A stretch of DNA of 64,000 bases from Ascaris suum (lineage: Eukaryota > Nematoda > Chromadorea > Rhabditida > Ascarididae), in assembly GCA_013433145.1 (NCBI GenBank), contig CM024184.1, positions 1,054,137-1,118,136 on the forward strand. The letters run 5' to 3'. The translations under genes and the position numbers were made by a program. Of this stretch, positions 1-30,900 are shown one piece after another. A model generated the notes under the pieces. It saw only the letters and a program-made list of their open reading frames with translations. It was not told where the DNA came from and ran no database searches. The first letter of the stretch is position 1. Every line of letters begins with the position of its first letter.

Positions 1-17353
<17,353 letters not shown>

Positions 17354-17362
17354 TCCCTGAAA
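17354..17362 (-). promoter_or_regulatory. Probable spliced-leader (or 5' UTR) acceptor just before the ATG
   Basis: The minus strand reads AAGTTTCAG|GGA directly before the start codon. A TTTCAG three bases upstream of the ATG is the usual arrangement for nematode SL1 trans-splicing. A cis-spliced non-coding first exon would look the same. Confidence 0.55.
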
Positions 17363-17530
17363 CTTGTCGAATCCACGCTTTCTTATGAATTTACCTCGAT
17401 TTTTTTTTTCATTCAACGATACAGGGCAGGTATGCACTTCACAGCAACAAAATACGCGAGTACTGAAGGCGATATGCGGTGAAAACAATCGAGGAAACGC
17501 TTTTTAACAAAACCATGGTACAAGCTCAAC
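17363..17530 (-). promoter_or_regulatory. Putative promoter/outron of the short perlecan form
   Basis: This stretch is richer in GC than its surroundings and lies directly upstream of the signal-peptide exon. I see no recognisable factor site, so the call rests on position only. Confidence 0.3.
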
Positions 17531-18307
17531 GATAAATCATATTCAATAAACATATTCATTAAATCATATTCAATTATCCATCAGCGCATCCAAAAGGAAT
17601 TTGAAATAAGAGAGGATATTGAAAGTGATGATGCAAAATCTTGTATTCCCTATCAAGTCTCTCTCCCCTCTCGGAACGAGGGAAGGGAGTCAATGGGAAA
17701 AACCTCCCCTTTCGATGGGGAGGAAAGAAGTGCTAGGAAAAAATTAGACGAAAACCTAGAAAAATTTCTGATGCAGAGAAAATAAGAAAAATTTTTTCAA
17801 GAAAAAGCAAACATCACAGCTTTTTTTTTGCAATCAGCTAGTAATATATGAATTCTCTAAATATGATATAAAATATAGGCACGAAGAAAAATCCAGATAT
17901 GTTATCAAAAAAGAATCATCTCAAGGCTAAAACAAATCTTCATTAGTAGAAGTTCACAAAAGGCGGAAATAGTGGCATATTGTCGTTGTATACGAGTCAA
18001 CAATACAAAGATATGCTACAGAACCGTACGCTCACATTATAGCAAATGGCCCGCCTCTTACAATGATCGAACATCATTTGAAGAATATATGAGAACGTTG
18101 ATAATCAGTATACCGTATAACTTCGAAAAAAAGCCCCTGACGGAAAAAAAATTTTCTTTTTTTGGAAATTTCATGTGATTTCATAAGGACATGATTTTTT
18201 TTAAATCTATAGAAATGCTAAGAATAATGTGCAATGCTTTAAACGAATTAAAATAGTTCACCATTATGAGATGATGGTAGAAGAAGAAATATAATGAGGG
18301 AACAGGT

Positions 18308-18313
18308 TTTATT
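18308..18313 (-). terminator. Possible poly(A) signal AATAAA
   Basis: AATAAA on the minus strand about 80 bases after the TGA at 18395-18393. The motif is common by chance in AT-rich sequence; only its position behind an open frame makes it notable. Confidence 0.25.
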
Positions 18314-18392
18314 GATGTATAGATTATTTCTTATAAAAATATTAGGTGGATATAAATTCGAACGAAAGGGATATTAGCTGAGAGGACGCCAT

Positions 18393-18550
18393 TCATCGGG
18401 TTTTATCGGAGATTTCAGGTAAAGCAACGGTAACCACTTTCAAAATTAAAGGTAATCTCACACCAACCGAATGACAAATATCGTAAGGTTTAACGCTAAT
18501 CGTATTGCGGAAACAAATACAACAATGACCTGTCATAATTGTGCTATCTA
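18393..18550 (-). CDS. Candidate 3'-terminal exon, unknown product
   Basis: After a TTTTTCATAG acceptor, a frame entered in phase 1 stays open for 51 codons to a TGA. It reads VDSTIMTGHCCICFRNTISV and ends in ALPEISDKTR. The frame also extends upstream to an ATG at 18575. Sequence complexity is higher than around it. The phase matches the exon ending at 41233, so it could end a truncated LDLa isoform, or it could be a small separate gene. I recognise no family. The phase match has a one-in-three chance of being accidental. Confidence 0.25.
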
Positions 18551-19386
18551 CTATGAAAAATTCAACATATACCATTATATATCCTTATGCTAGTAGCAGT
18601 GGTATTTAGTAAACCGTAGGAATGAAATTACTGATTGAATCTAAGAAAATTTTTTTGAATATAAGACTTCTTTTTTCGAAAATTATTTACTTTTTTTTTA
18701 AAAATTCTATCAAATTTCTTTAATATTCTGAATAAAATGTCAAAATTATTTTCAATAAATGCAATGCGGCAATTGATGAATTAATTGAAGTGATAAATCG
18801 AATATTCAAATAATTTCTTAAAATGCAATAATCTCAGAATTTTTGCAAATTTCTCAAAGAGAAAAAGAAAATTAAAGAAACTTTGCAAATCCATTGGTTA
18901 CATTACTAAATCAACTCTCTCGAATGCAACAACATCAATTACAATTAATAAAAAGCATTTCCTTATTCTAAACACTCTAATATGCAACATATGCAACATA
19001 CAACACATTAATATTTGAAAATTGCAAAGTAAAATGCAATTTTTAGGCTAGGCGTTTTCCATTTTTTTTATATTTATCAGCATTTTCAACAACTAATCCG
19101 ATACGTCAAAAATGATCGGCGAGAAAATGAATGGAATTTAAAAGGCACTGAGGTATTTATGTAAATTTATTTGTTGACGAAATGAAAAAAATAACGAATA
19201 TGTAAATTTATTCGCTGCCAAAATGAAGAAATCAGCGAATGTTGATTGAAGTATTTCAAAAAATGCTAGAAAACTCAAAAAAAAAAACAAAAAAACAGTT
19301 CTTAAAAAAATCACCTTGAAATGCAATCAGTTTCTTTGAATGCTTTGTTTATATGAGAAATGAATATGGATGAATGTTATAATTAT

Positions 19387-19485
19387 TCCATTACAGTAAT
19401 TACCTTAAACCAAAAGTTGTTTCGTACATGAATCCATTACAGTAATCTATTATCCATTACAGTAAACCAAAAGTTGTTTCGTAAA
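19387..19485. repeat. Local direct duplication
   Basis: TCCATTACAGTAA followed by AACCAAAAGTTGTTTCGTA occurs at 19387-19426 and again at 19452-19483, with a further partial TCCATTACAGTAAT between them. Confidence 0.85.
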
Positions 19486-20045
19486 ATTTACATGTTATGA
19501 TTAAACATAGAAATCAAAGTATTATCTACAAAATATGATTAGCTCTCAGAGCGAAAATCGCTCTTAGTTATCTAATCGCAATGAGTTATAAATGTTGAGA
19601 AGATTCGAGGGACTTTTTCGGCTTAGTTTTTACGAAACATTTACCATAGACAAAGGAAATTGGACAATATGCCAAACGTGCCAACAAGATATGCACTTTT
19701 TTTTTCTATTTTTTCGCCGATCATCTATATCGATTATATAAATGCCCAAAAATATTTTTCACTTCATTCAATTCAACGTATTATAATTCTCAAAAAGGGC
19801 AACGCTACTAAAGTGAAACGTTGCAAAAAAATCCTCCACTGAAAAATTCACTCATTTTTTGTCCTCATTGGAGGAACTATATAGTGAATTTTGAAAATTG
19901 AAAGCTCATTGCGTCTATATTGAAGTGGATAAAGTGGAAAAATTCCCCCAAAAATATTCAAGAATAAAGATCACATCAATCAAAACTTATGAGTTCAATT
20001 TTACCGATTTGAGAAATGCATCTCATAGTGCGAAAACGTGTGCAT

Positions 20046-20245
<200 letters not shown>

Positions 20246-21031
20246 AATTTATATATATGGTAACTCCATGGTAGTTTTTTTTGCATTATAAGAACTGAAG
20301 AAATAAATAAATGCAAACTTATAATTCAAAAGTTTGCAAAGCTGAATGAACGAGTGAAAAAAAAAAGAAGGCAAAAAAGGCGTAAGTAGGTGATCCAGTA
20401 AGCGCGTTGAAAGGGCACAATTTATATGATTTTCGTCAATGTGCGTCTCCCTTAAGTGAATTTTTACTGCCGATACCATCAATTATGGTTGATAATTTTT
20501 TGACGAAAATTCGCCGTTAAACAATGAAAATTGAAATTTTGGAAAATTTTTTCCGCTATATTAATGTAATCGGGATTTTATAATGCTAGTAATAGAAAGT
20601 ATTAATTAAATAGATCGATAAAATTTAAAAAGAAAAGAAAAGAGGAGTCTGAGAGAATGAGTAATAGCGGATGGAATAGACGAAATATTTATAAAATTTT
20701 TCTTTGAATTTAAAAAAAAAACCTAAAAATTTTTAATGCAAAAATAATAAGATCAATCTTTTGAAATGTGAGAAACATAAAAATGATGAAATTTTTTCTT
20801 TAATCGAAAAAAATAAAATGAAAATTTCTTCAAAAATTAAATTGAATGGAGAGTAATTCGAGTGCTGAGCAAAAATCAAACGTATCGGATATGTGATTGA
20901 ATTGAACTATTCGAGTGAATGCACTACCCCTTGCGGCAATTGTACATAGCGAATAGCTATGAAAAGTGTAAAGTCGCTGTGTAACAATTTAGAAAAAAAA
21001 ACGGTCAATCAACGTAAGACGTAACGATTTC

Positions 21032-21199
<168 letters not shown>

Positions 21200-21229
21200 A
21201 TAAAATAATTTCAATACTTTCAATTTATT

Positions 21230-21995
21230 ATTTATGTCTAATACAAGAATAATTAAGCAATATTTTCGCCCATATTTTTCATTACTTATTAAATAATTTC
21301 AATTTTAATCATTTCTTAGTTTTGATATCAGCTGGAATCAGCTCTAGTTCCAATTAATAATTAATTTCATTCTTAGCATAAATTAATTATAATTTGAGTT
21401 ACTATTTTTATCATTCAATTCAGGTTGCAGTTACTGATCAATTTTGATCATAGAGAGAGACCACATTCAATTTTCGGTAATAATAAACTTTGCTTCTGTG
21501 CACTTCTATGTGTTTTCAATTCCAGCTAATAATTACTCTTCATTTCAGGTATTACACAGTTATAATCTGAAATTGTAATAATCTCTTTTTCAATTTAAAG
21601 AATTAATTATTTCAATTCAGTTTATTTCAATTAATGTTAATTTCAGTCATTTATAAGTTCCCATTGCGGCTAATATTTAGTCCCAATTTTAAACGCTAAT
21701 CAATTTTAATTCTGAGTATTAATCACTTATACTTCGAGTTAAGCGTTAATTTCGATCTTAGTGATCATTCAGTTCACATTTTAGCTATTGATCGACTTTG
21801 ATTATGGGGAGTGAATAGTTTCAAATTAGGCAATATTTAATTTCCATTCCGGGTACTAATTTAACTTCAATTTTGTTACTATTTTAATTCAATTTCATAT
21901 AGTAATTAACTATAATCTCAGATATCATTTGCCTTTAATATGAGGCAATAACTAATTTTATATTTGGTTATTAATTAAATTTAGCTACCCAGTAA
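21230..21995. repeat. Old degenerate tandem array
   Basis: For about 750 bp the words AATTTCAATT, AGTTCCAATT, GGTAATAATTAA and GCTAATAATT recur every 30-50 bp in the same orientation with heavy divergence, while the flanks lack them. It looks like a decayed satellite with a unit like TTTCAATTCxxGxTAxTAATTA. The exact period needs a computed alignment. Confidence 0.55.
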
Positions 21996-24774
21996 AACGG
22001 AGGGCACATGAAATCAATAGTAAATGTAAATGCTAAACATACGATACAAAGATCTGTATTGAACAACGATAAGATACTTTTAGCGGCAAATTTTACTTTC
22101 GAGGATGAATTTTTTTTTCACGGAAAAGATGAAATTTTCAATTGCTTTTTAGAGGAGAATTCTAAGAATTTTAAGAAGATTTTAATTACAAGTAAAGTAC
22201 AGCTAGAAATCAACTAAAAAGATAATATTCTTTTAAATCACTTGCAAAGATTGAATTTTATATTAGAAAATGTAATTGATTTTAATTATGCAAAAGAAAA
22301 CATATCAACGTTTGCTATGATTATTTCCGATTGTAAATAGTTTAATTTGAGCCTCTTCCATTTCGTTCTTGAGTTTCTCACCTTCGTCCTCTTCCCCTCC
22401 TCTACATTTCATTATCACTTAGTAATTTTTCAGGCCACCCGTAAACTAGAAATTGATTGAATATTCTTTAACGGATGCAATCGTTACAATATCCTAATGT
22501 ACATATGTTGAATTATATTAATGCAGAAATATTATTAAATAGTTGAAAGAAAAATTTTCAAATAAATTTGCGATATTATTTAAATCAAAGAAAGAGATAA
22601 GAAACGATTAGAAAAATACGTTGAATTAAAGATGTTTTTAGATTTATATCGTTCAAATATTCTATAATCAGCATAGAGCGGATAGAAATTCTCAATATTT
22701 CAACGATAGATTCCACTCATATTGAAAACAATTTCTTATCAATGAAAAAATAAAAATTTATCGTTAGAGAATTTTTTTTTGAAAAATATTACACCAATTT
22801 ACTTAGTACTATTAAAGAAATTAAACGTTATTTGTAAGGATAAACTTTATAAACAGTAAATTAAACAATAGAATTAGAGAATTACAAGTGATAAGTTGGT
22901 GATAACGGAATGGTAAGATGTAGAGATAATCAGAAGATATCACTAGCGATAGTGCATTTTCAAATAATCGTAGCTCATTGCTAGCAGGCGTTTAAGTGGA
23001 AACCTCTTCAGTGCGGTTGGTGGATTTTTTTCTTCCTTCAAGTGATAAAAGAAGAATGTTGTGAGCATATCGTTCATCAAATGTTTGCTGCAAAATGCTA
23101 ATTGTGTACTGCTTGAAGATACGCCTACTCGAACCTTCGAGAAATTTTCCTCACATTTTATTAATGCAAATATTTTTCGAAATGTGCAAATTCTTTAATC
23201 TAGAAAAGAAAGAAAAATTGAAAGTGGGAAGGTGACGAGGAGCAAGAAAGAAGAGGAATAAATAGGAAAGAAAGGGGGTTGAGAAAGAAGGGGAAGAATG
23301 AGATAAGACGAATTGATCAGAAATTTTTAGATACGTTCTGGATAATTTCTGGATAAATTTTTGGATAATTGAATAGACATATTCAATTTAAGTTAAATTT
23401 AATGCCCAAGTAGGTTCTCTACTGCTATACATCCTAAGCACTACTGGGCAATATGCATTAGTTGAATGTATTTCATTATGAAGTTCAGTTTCTTCTCGAA
23501 TATACATCAATATGAAAGGAAATCATCGCCTATTCATTTAGCCTCCTCAATTATGACAACTTTACTATTAAGTACTTCATTCTTCAATTTAATTCTACTA
23601 TTATTGAATTATAAGAAGTAAAAAAAATCGATAATTCTTCAACTTCGTAATTCAATAGTGATTATTTGATCGATGAGTATTAAACACTTCATTAACTTCA
23701 AACAAATGAATGCAAAAATATTGAAAAGCATTGCTAATCGCAATTTTATTGCATCTTGCTATCGTACCTTCGCAATAATATATCAAATTCCATTGACTTT
23801 GGGAATCAGGAAGTGGAAAAGAGGGAGCGAGGAGGGGTTGGGAAGACATTTCAGTGTTTTTAATGATTGAATAAGAGTGATGATTGGAAAAAATAGACTT
23901 TTAAATAGAAATAATTTGCTTATAAAAATGAGTGAGCAGTACTGAAGAAAAATAGAACGTTGCAATAGGGTTTGATAGAATTTGAAAAGAATTTCTGACT
24001 ATCCACAAGATGAGAGCTTAATTACGATTGCATAAAACGTTTTCCTCTAATAATATCGTTATTTATCTATGCAATTAGATAAAAGTTTAATGAAATTTAT
24101 ATCCAGAAATAATCCAAAGATTTTATTTAGAATCTAAAATTTTTGCAGAATGAAATATTCTATTGCAGATTATTAGTGCTTCTTAATCTTTCGTAAACTC
24201 AGGTAAATCACTGAGATCGAGATAAAACTTAAAGCTGCTGGAGAGAAATTGAAGATCCATAATAATTTGTGATGCACACTGCACAGGCTACATGGGATCT
24301 GCTCCACTCAAGAAAAAAGTGCACTGAAGTGACGCTTCAACTCAAGTTTATTTGCCCCGAATACCATGTCTACCAGGAAATGAAGCCAGTCACGATCCTT
24401 TCTGTTTCTATTCTTTCTCCTTTAATTCTCCACCCCCATCCCACCTCCCTCCATACCTTCTTTCTAGCAATACCCCTCCCCCAACTGACGTTCTCATCGC
24501 TTATTAGGACAATTCAAATTAATTTAAGGCTATTTCGAAGTACTTTGATTGAGAATAAAAGCGCCTGACTTCGATTATTGTTTCAATTAATGTAAATTAT
24601 GAGAAAAAAAACAATCGAATATTGAAATCACTGGCCAGTCAATAAGAATAAAAAAAATTATAAATAAGAGTTGTTTTCAAATCAGTGCGCTAATAAAGCT
24701 TGTACTCCATTTCACGGTTTAAAAAAAAATTAGAATAAAATCACTAATTATGCAAATTTATTAATTGGAAATAA
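21996..24774. other. Long-form intron, part 2
   Basis: AT-rich, with R/Y-biased tracts at about 22375-22420, 23218-23300 and 24420-24480. A GC-richer island lies at 24270-24400, where an open plus frame has no gene signals. No exon assigned. Confidence 0.6.
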
Positions 24775-24902
<128 letters not shown>

Positions 24903-27900
24903 ATATATATATTTTTACATGCTGAAATTAATTGATGATGATAAACTGATTCGACGAAGAATTCGGATGAAACAAAAAAAGTTTGAAAATAAAAGATGTG
25001 AGCGACTGAATTTCATTCAAAGAAAAACAAATAGCAATACAGATGAGGCAATTATTTGCTATAAGGTTAGTGCAAATACAAAAAAAATCTTCCAAGGTTC
25101 ATCTATAATTTGAATATTAGTGTGAGGTTAAATTTTCGCAAAATGCATCATTTAGTTTATAAAAATCTATAATGAAAACTCTAATTAATATAATCGGATA
25201 TGCAATTCGTCTGAGTGAAGATAAAGCAAGCGGGTAGAGGAAATGACAGATGAAGAGGGGGGGAGGAGGGGTTCGGAGCAGAATGACTGACAAAAGACTG
25301 ATAAGATTGAAAAGGAAAAAAAAGAGAAAAAAAATATATTCGTTGGTAGAGATCTTTGAAAAAAAAAAGTTTTTTTTTGTTTTAAATTTTCTCAATCGAA
25401 ATCTCGCAATTTACTCTTACCACTCATTCTCTCTTCCTCTCTTTTCCTCCTTCTCGTTCAATAGAATAGGAAATTCAGTGCATAAAAATGTATCACTCAA
25501 AAATTACTTCAAATATTCGAGAAAGATTCGAGAAAGAAGATGATTACAGATGTAAGAGGAGAATTATTCGTCAAAAGAATATCGCCTAGCAAGATTATAT
25601 AAACGTTTTCATAACTATAGTATATGTTATATAAGTATTTCAAGTATAGCAAGTACTTCAAGTATTTGTTCAAGTATAGTATAGCTATACATAACTATAT
25701 TTGAAAGGGAATGTTGCAGCTCATACGAATCACACTATAAGAGGATAGACGAAAAAAAAATGCTGTTCATGAGTACTTAATACAATTAACAACAGTGAGA
25801 ACTAATTTAATCGATGATAGCCTGAATTTGAATCAAAAAATGGGTGGTCCCATCCGCCTTTCCTCCTCTTCTGAACTTCTAAAATTGAAAAAAAAATTTT
25901 ACTGCCCAAAACTTAAAATAATTTACTAATATTCCGAACAATTGATAACTAACAGTTTCAACGATTTTCCTCATTAATGTCAGAATTCTTTAGCGTTCCA
26001 TTAATTTACGATGAAATTCTCCCTCTCCTTCCCCCCTCCATTTTTCCATTCCCCTCTCCCATCGAGTATCTTGTTAGATGACAAATATTTCATCTCCAAA
26101 TATATAATAGGAGTATCAATGATGGAATCTAAAATGCTCGTGCTATAACAATTGTATACACAATATAAATTTACATTCAACGTCGTATACGAGTGAATCG
26201 GACAAGACTCAAATTGTAACAGCAAGAATGATAGATAAATAAGACGGTAAATATTTACCATTATAGGTGAAAAGAGCAGCAATTCACTCAGCAAACAAAA
26301 AAATAATAATAATAATAATAGCAATGTTACGTTATGTAATATTTAAATGAGATGTCAAGAATAACTCATAACATGATAAATAAACTATACAGATAAATCC
26401 TATATGTAAATCAACTAACATTCGGAGAAATCCCCCTCCCCCTCCCCCCTCCCTTTTACACGTTGACATTTTAACGCCTCTACTGATCAATATCCGATGA
26501 ATTGCATTTTCGTTGCACAAATTGTTGCAAAAAAATTTCGATAACATTCAAGTTTTATAAATAATCAACACGAAAGTATGCCAGCAAAGTAAGCACGATA
26601 TATGTTTTTATATTTTGTTCATTTGACTATACAATTTCATAAATTGCTAATAAAATAATATATCAAATATTGCACTCATAAATCTCATTAACTCGACATT
26701 TTGGGCATTTACCATCTATAAAAGGCTCAAAACTTCGAAAAATTTTGAAAGTTCTTTTGAAATGCGCAAACGAATTTCTTCTTAAGCATAAATTTTTAGG
26801 CCTATTTTTAGGATCAGTTAAAGAATATGAATGATGGTAGGTATAAACGATCAACTTATAATGCATATTTGCACTTTGCTAAATTTTATCATCAGAGCTT
26901 TGGATGTTTCTCAGTTGAATCTACTCGATAGATAGATAGACAAATATTTACAGCGAAATAAGTGCAAGAAGTTTGCAAATAAAATGCAATTGCCATTGCA
27001 TATTTGCAACGCCAATTGCAATTTTGATGTGTAAAATTTGCATAAGCCAACAATAACAAATAAAAATAGGTGGAATGGTATTTCAGATGAAGTTAGTTTT
27101 TCGAATTTTTCACCAAGTAAACCAATTAGGTGAACTAACTACTCACGCAATATGTGCTTTATTCTTTTCTGAAGTGAGTTTGATTTCATATCCGCTTAAC
27201 TTTAAAATCAATTCAGGGTCTAAGTCAATAAGTTAAGAATAAAATTTGCCGACAAATTTTATTACGATAATTCCAAATGTCACAAGACTAGAAGATTACT
27301 TTATGATATGATATAGATTATTTAAATTAAATACTACCATCATAATGGATTTTAAAAAAATATAGAACTTATTCTTGTTATAAACATGCATCATTACGCA
27401 TTTTTTAATAGTTTATGAGTTAAAACTACTGAAACAATATAAGAAAAATTCATAAACATATGTAGATATAATATTAGCATAATGCAAAATTTGCATGAGA
27501 ATAAATTAAAATAAACAATAAAGCATTAAATGGATTAACAAGACGATGCAACTTCAGCGTACGCTAATAAGGGATGATAGGCAGAGAAACGTGAAGTTAT
27601 ACGGAAAAGTGAGCGGACCCACCCACTTAATTCGTTGAACATCATCGATTCATTTCTAGGAATTTCTTTCTCTATTTTTATTTCCACTAGAATGTTCAAG
27701 AGGTGGAAAACTTCGAGAAACGTATATAAAAGAACTTCGAGAATCTTCTAGAAATTAGAAAATAAAAAAAAAGTCACAACAGAATGACAACTGTATGAGT
27801 GTATAACGTCAAAAAATTGTCGAGAGTGAAATTGCTTAGCAAACATGAGATCAACTTAACAAGAGCTAAGCTAGTTTTATGTCTAGTTCAAATATAAATA
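24903..27900. other. Long-form intron, part 3
   Basis: AT-rich with short R/Y tracts (25255-25275, 26025-26060, 26430-26460), CAAGTAT-type local repeats at 25635-25690 and dense TGCAA/TTGCA words at 26960-27050. No gene supported. Confidence 0.6.
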
Positions 27901-30900
27901 TAAAATGAGCAAGACTCAAACATTCGTATTTCTCTCAATCTTCATAGAAATATTTATGTACTCAATTCTAGGTAAATCATTTGAAAAGTTTTCTGTTTAA
28001 AAAAAAATGAAATCTCATAGGTTGATTTACAATATAAATTGCTTTAAAACAACGTTGAGTCTCTAACTATTGTTGTAAGTTCAGCTATAGCTACACAACG
28101 CTAGTAGTGATAGCGATAGTACTAGTAATAGTGGTACTAGTAATTGTAGTAAGAGAAACTTTCATATCTTTAATAGTTTTAATAAACTTAATACTTCTTT
28201 AAAAAAGAATGCCGACACAATGGCATATAAGAACCGTTCGTTTTACTTTTCTAATATGCTTTAACAAATTCTTTTAGTAAAATTTGCTACTCACTACTTT
28301 ATAGCATTCGATGTAACTTTATTACTCGATAATGTCTGAAAAGAAATTCTTGTTCCTATTGAAAAAAAAAAGCTCTAAGGAAAACGAATTTTTTTAAACC
28401 AAAGATATTCTCAAAAGTTAAGAAGAAATTTGCATAGATAATGAAAATGAGCAAAGATTAGCGAATTTTTGATGGATGAAGTTCGAAACTTATCAAGCAA
28501 CTCTCATGATCAAAATAATAAAGCTTAACTAAATTATGAAATGTTTTTGATATATTTGATTAATAAAATAGTAAATATTTTAAAATATAAATGAAGTAAA
28601 GATTATTATTATTATTACTGCTGAAAAATAGAAAGTTGGAAAGAGCAATGAAAGAGTCAAAAAGCCTTTAAAAAATTACAGAAAACATTTAGTCAATCCT
28701 TCATTTTGTACGATATCATAATGAATTGTCAAAGAGATATTCTTAGATATTATAAGAGGAAATGAAATATTCTAGGATTAAAAACACAAGATAACGAATT
28801 GGTTGATAGAGAGAGTATCGATGATATCACAACTTAGAAATCATAATTGCATTAAACTTTAAAAGATTTTGAATATTTTCTTAGCAAATTTTATTCAAAC
28901 GATGCAAAAAAAAAATCTATTAGCGAAGAAATATAAACGACGCAAATATTAATCTATTAGCGAAGAAATAATGGAATTTTAATCGTCGATTAGGCTCTCA
29001 TTGGCTAAATTTTATCACTAAATATAGTTAACATATCACATCACTTTAATGCTAATTCTCGAATATTGAGAGAAAAACATCTTAGAATTACATAAAAATC
29101 AATAATTTTTTGTAGCATTCATATGGCTCTACCCCTCTCATTCTCCTCCCTCCCTCTCCCACACCCCCTCCAATTCATTTTTTTTTCAGGTCCGAATGAA
29201 GAGAGATTGCTTCAAACGATTTCCATCATACCTAAAAATTCCAGTCAATTTTTTTTCGATTTCATTTACCAAAAGATTTTCAGTGATTAAATAATAATTA
29301 AATATAAGTGATTAGAAGTGCAAACAAATAAAATGGAACATAAATAAGTTATCCATTTATTTTCATATTCGGATATAAAATTCTACGGCTTTATTTACTA
29401 ATCTTTCAATGAAATCCTCTTTGATTGGAAATATTCAAATTTAGATAGTAAAATAATCATTTAGCGTTGAAATTTTTTTCAAAATTTTCGTTAAGCATCA
29501 AAAATCGATAATTTTGTAAAGTAGTTGAGTCATTGTTAACCTATCAGCTCGAACGTTAAATACCTCAATAAAACTCCACTAGTTTAGACCTTTTTCCTCA
29601 TAACTTCAACACTTTTTTCTACCTCTTACCTTAATTTTCCACCTTTCTGAACTTCTAGAAATTTTTTTTTACTTACTTCAACTTTTTTACCTGCAGAAGT
29701 CACTATGTCAACTTTAGCTTTTCCAACTTAACTATCTGGACCTCAAGAAAATGAAATATTTCCTACTTCCGAAATAATTTTTTTCATGGAAAATTTCACA
29801 AAAAAAAACTCCAAAAAATAATTAATCCTTCAATATTTGAAATGAAATGTCAAATATTGCAATCATATTTTGCCTAAAACTCGATTATTCCCAAAAAAAA
29901 GGAAACGCATCAACACTTGAAAATTTTTAGAGACAAGACGGCAGTTGCTATGCGCTTTGTTCGTGAAATAATTGACAGATGATCTCAAGAATGAATGCTC
30001 ATCGAACAATATAACAATTTTTTTTTTGATTATTATGTTGAAAACTTTGAGTATCTATAAATAAGAATAAATCTAATTTCTTATTAATGAAATATTTTCG
30101 TCTCCTAAATTAATTTCGATTTGTTAAGTGAGAAGAATATAGAGCCAAAAAAAAAACCGCATAATTTCAATTGAGAGGTGATGAAAGATAGATAAATATA
30201 ACTAAATAACAAAAAAAAAACAACGAGACAATAACAGACTAAATAATAAGATTTCGGCACACTTGAGGTATAATACCTCTAAGGTAATATCTTAAGGTGT
30301 AAATGTGTAAATATATTTCATGATTTCTTTGAAGATAAGATATAAATTAAGCATATTTCTCCCAAACATATTACTAGCATTTCTAAATGATTTCTTTAAT
30401 TGTGCAATATCGATTTCATAGCGAAAATAAACCCTAAAGAAAAAAGCAATATGTTACAAAATATTTTCAATTTTATTTATGGATTTTCCATTTAGTGAAA
30501 AATTTTTGGTGGAAATTACAGACAAAATTTTCGAAAATATCACATCATAATCGAGAAATTTTTATCGCTTTTATATGAGCAAATAAATGCATATTCCACT
30601 TTTGAATTACTTCAAAAGTTTACATTTCAAAAAAAAATGAAATGAAGAAATAAATTTCAAAAAAAAAAATCAAAAATATTTCAGAAAAGAAAACTTTGTT
30701 TGATTTTTTTTTTCGAGCAATCTACCATTTTGATATGATTTTGAAAAAAAATTGATAAGAATTTTTGCGCAAAAAAAAAAAAAAAAAATCTCATAAACCG
30801 TCTTAACGATATGTCTAGACGTTAGGATTGATGTTTACAGAAAATTTTCAACAATATTCTAGCGAATGAAATTTAATCTTTTGCGACATTTTACAATTTA

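Noticed and set aside
24269..24568. 99-codon plus-strand open frame
   Set aside because: It spans a pyrimidine tract and a GC island without domain, start context or splice signals.
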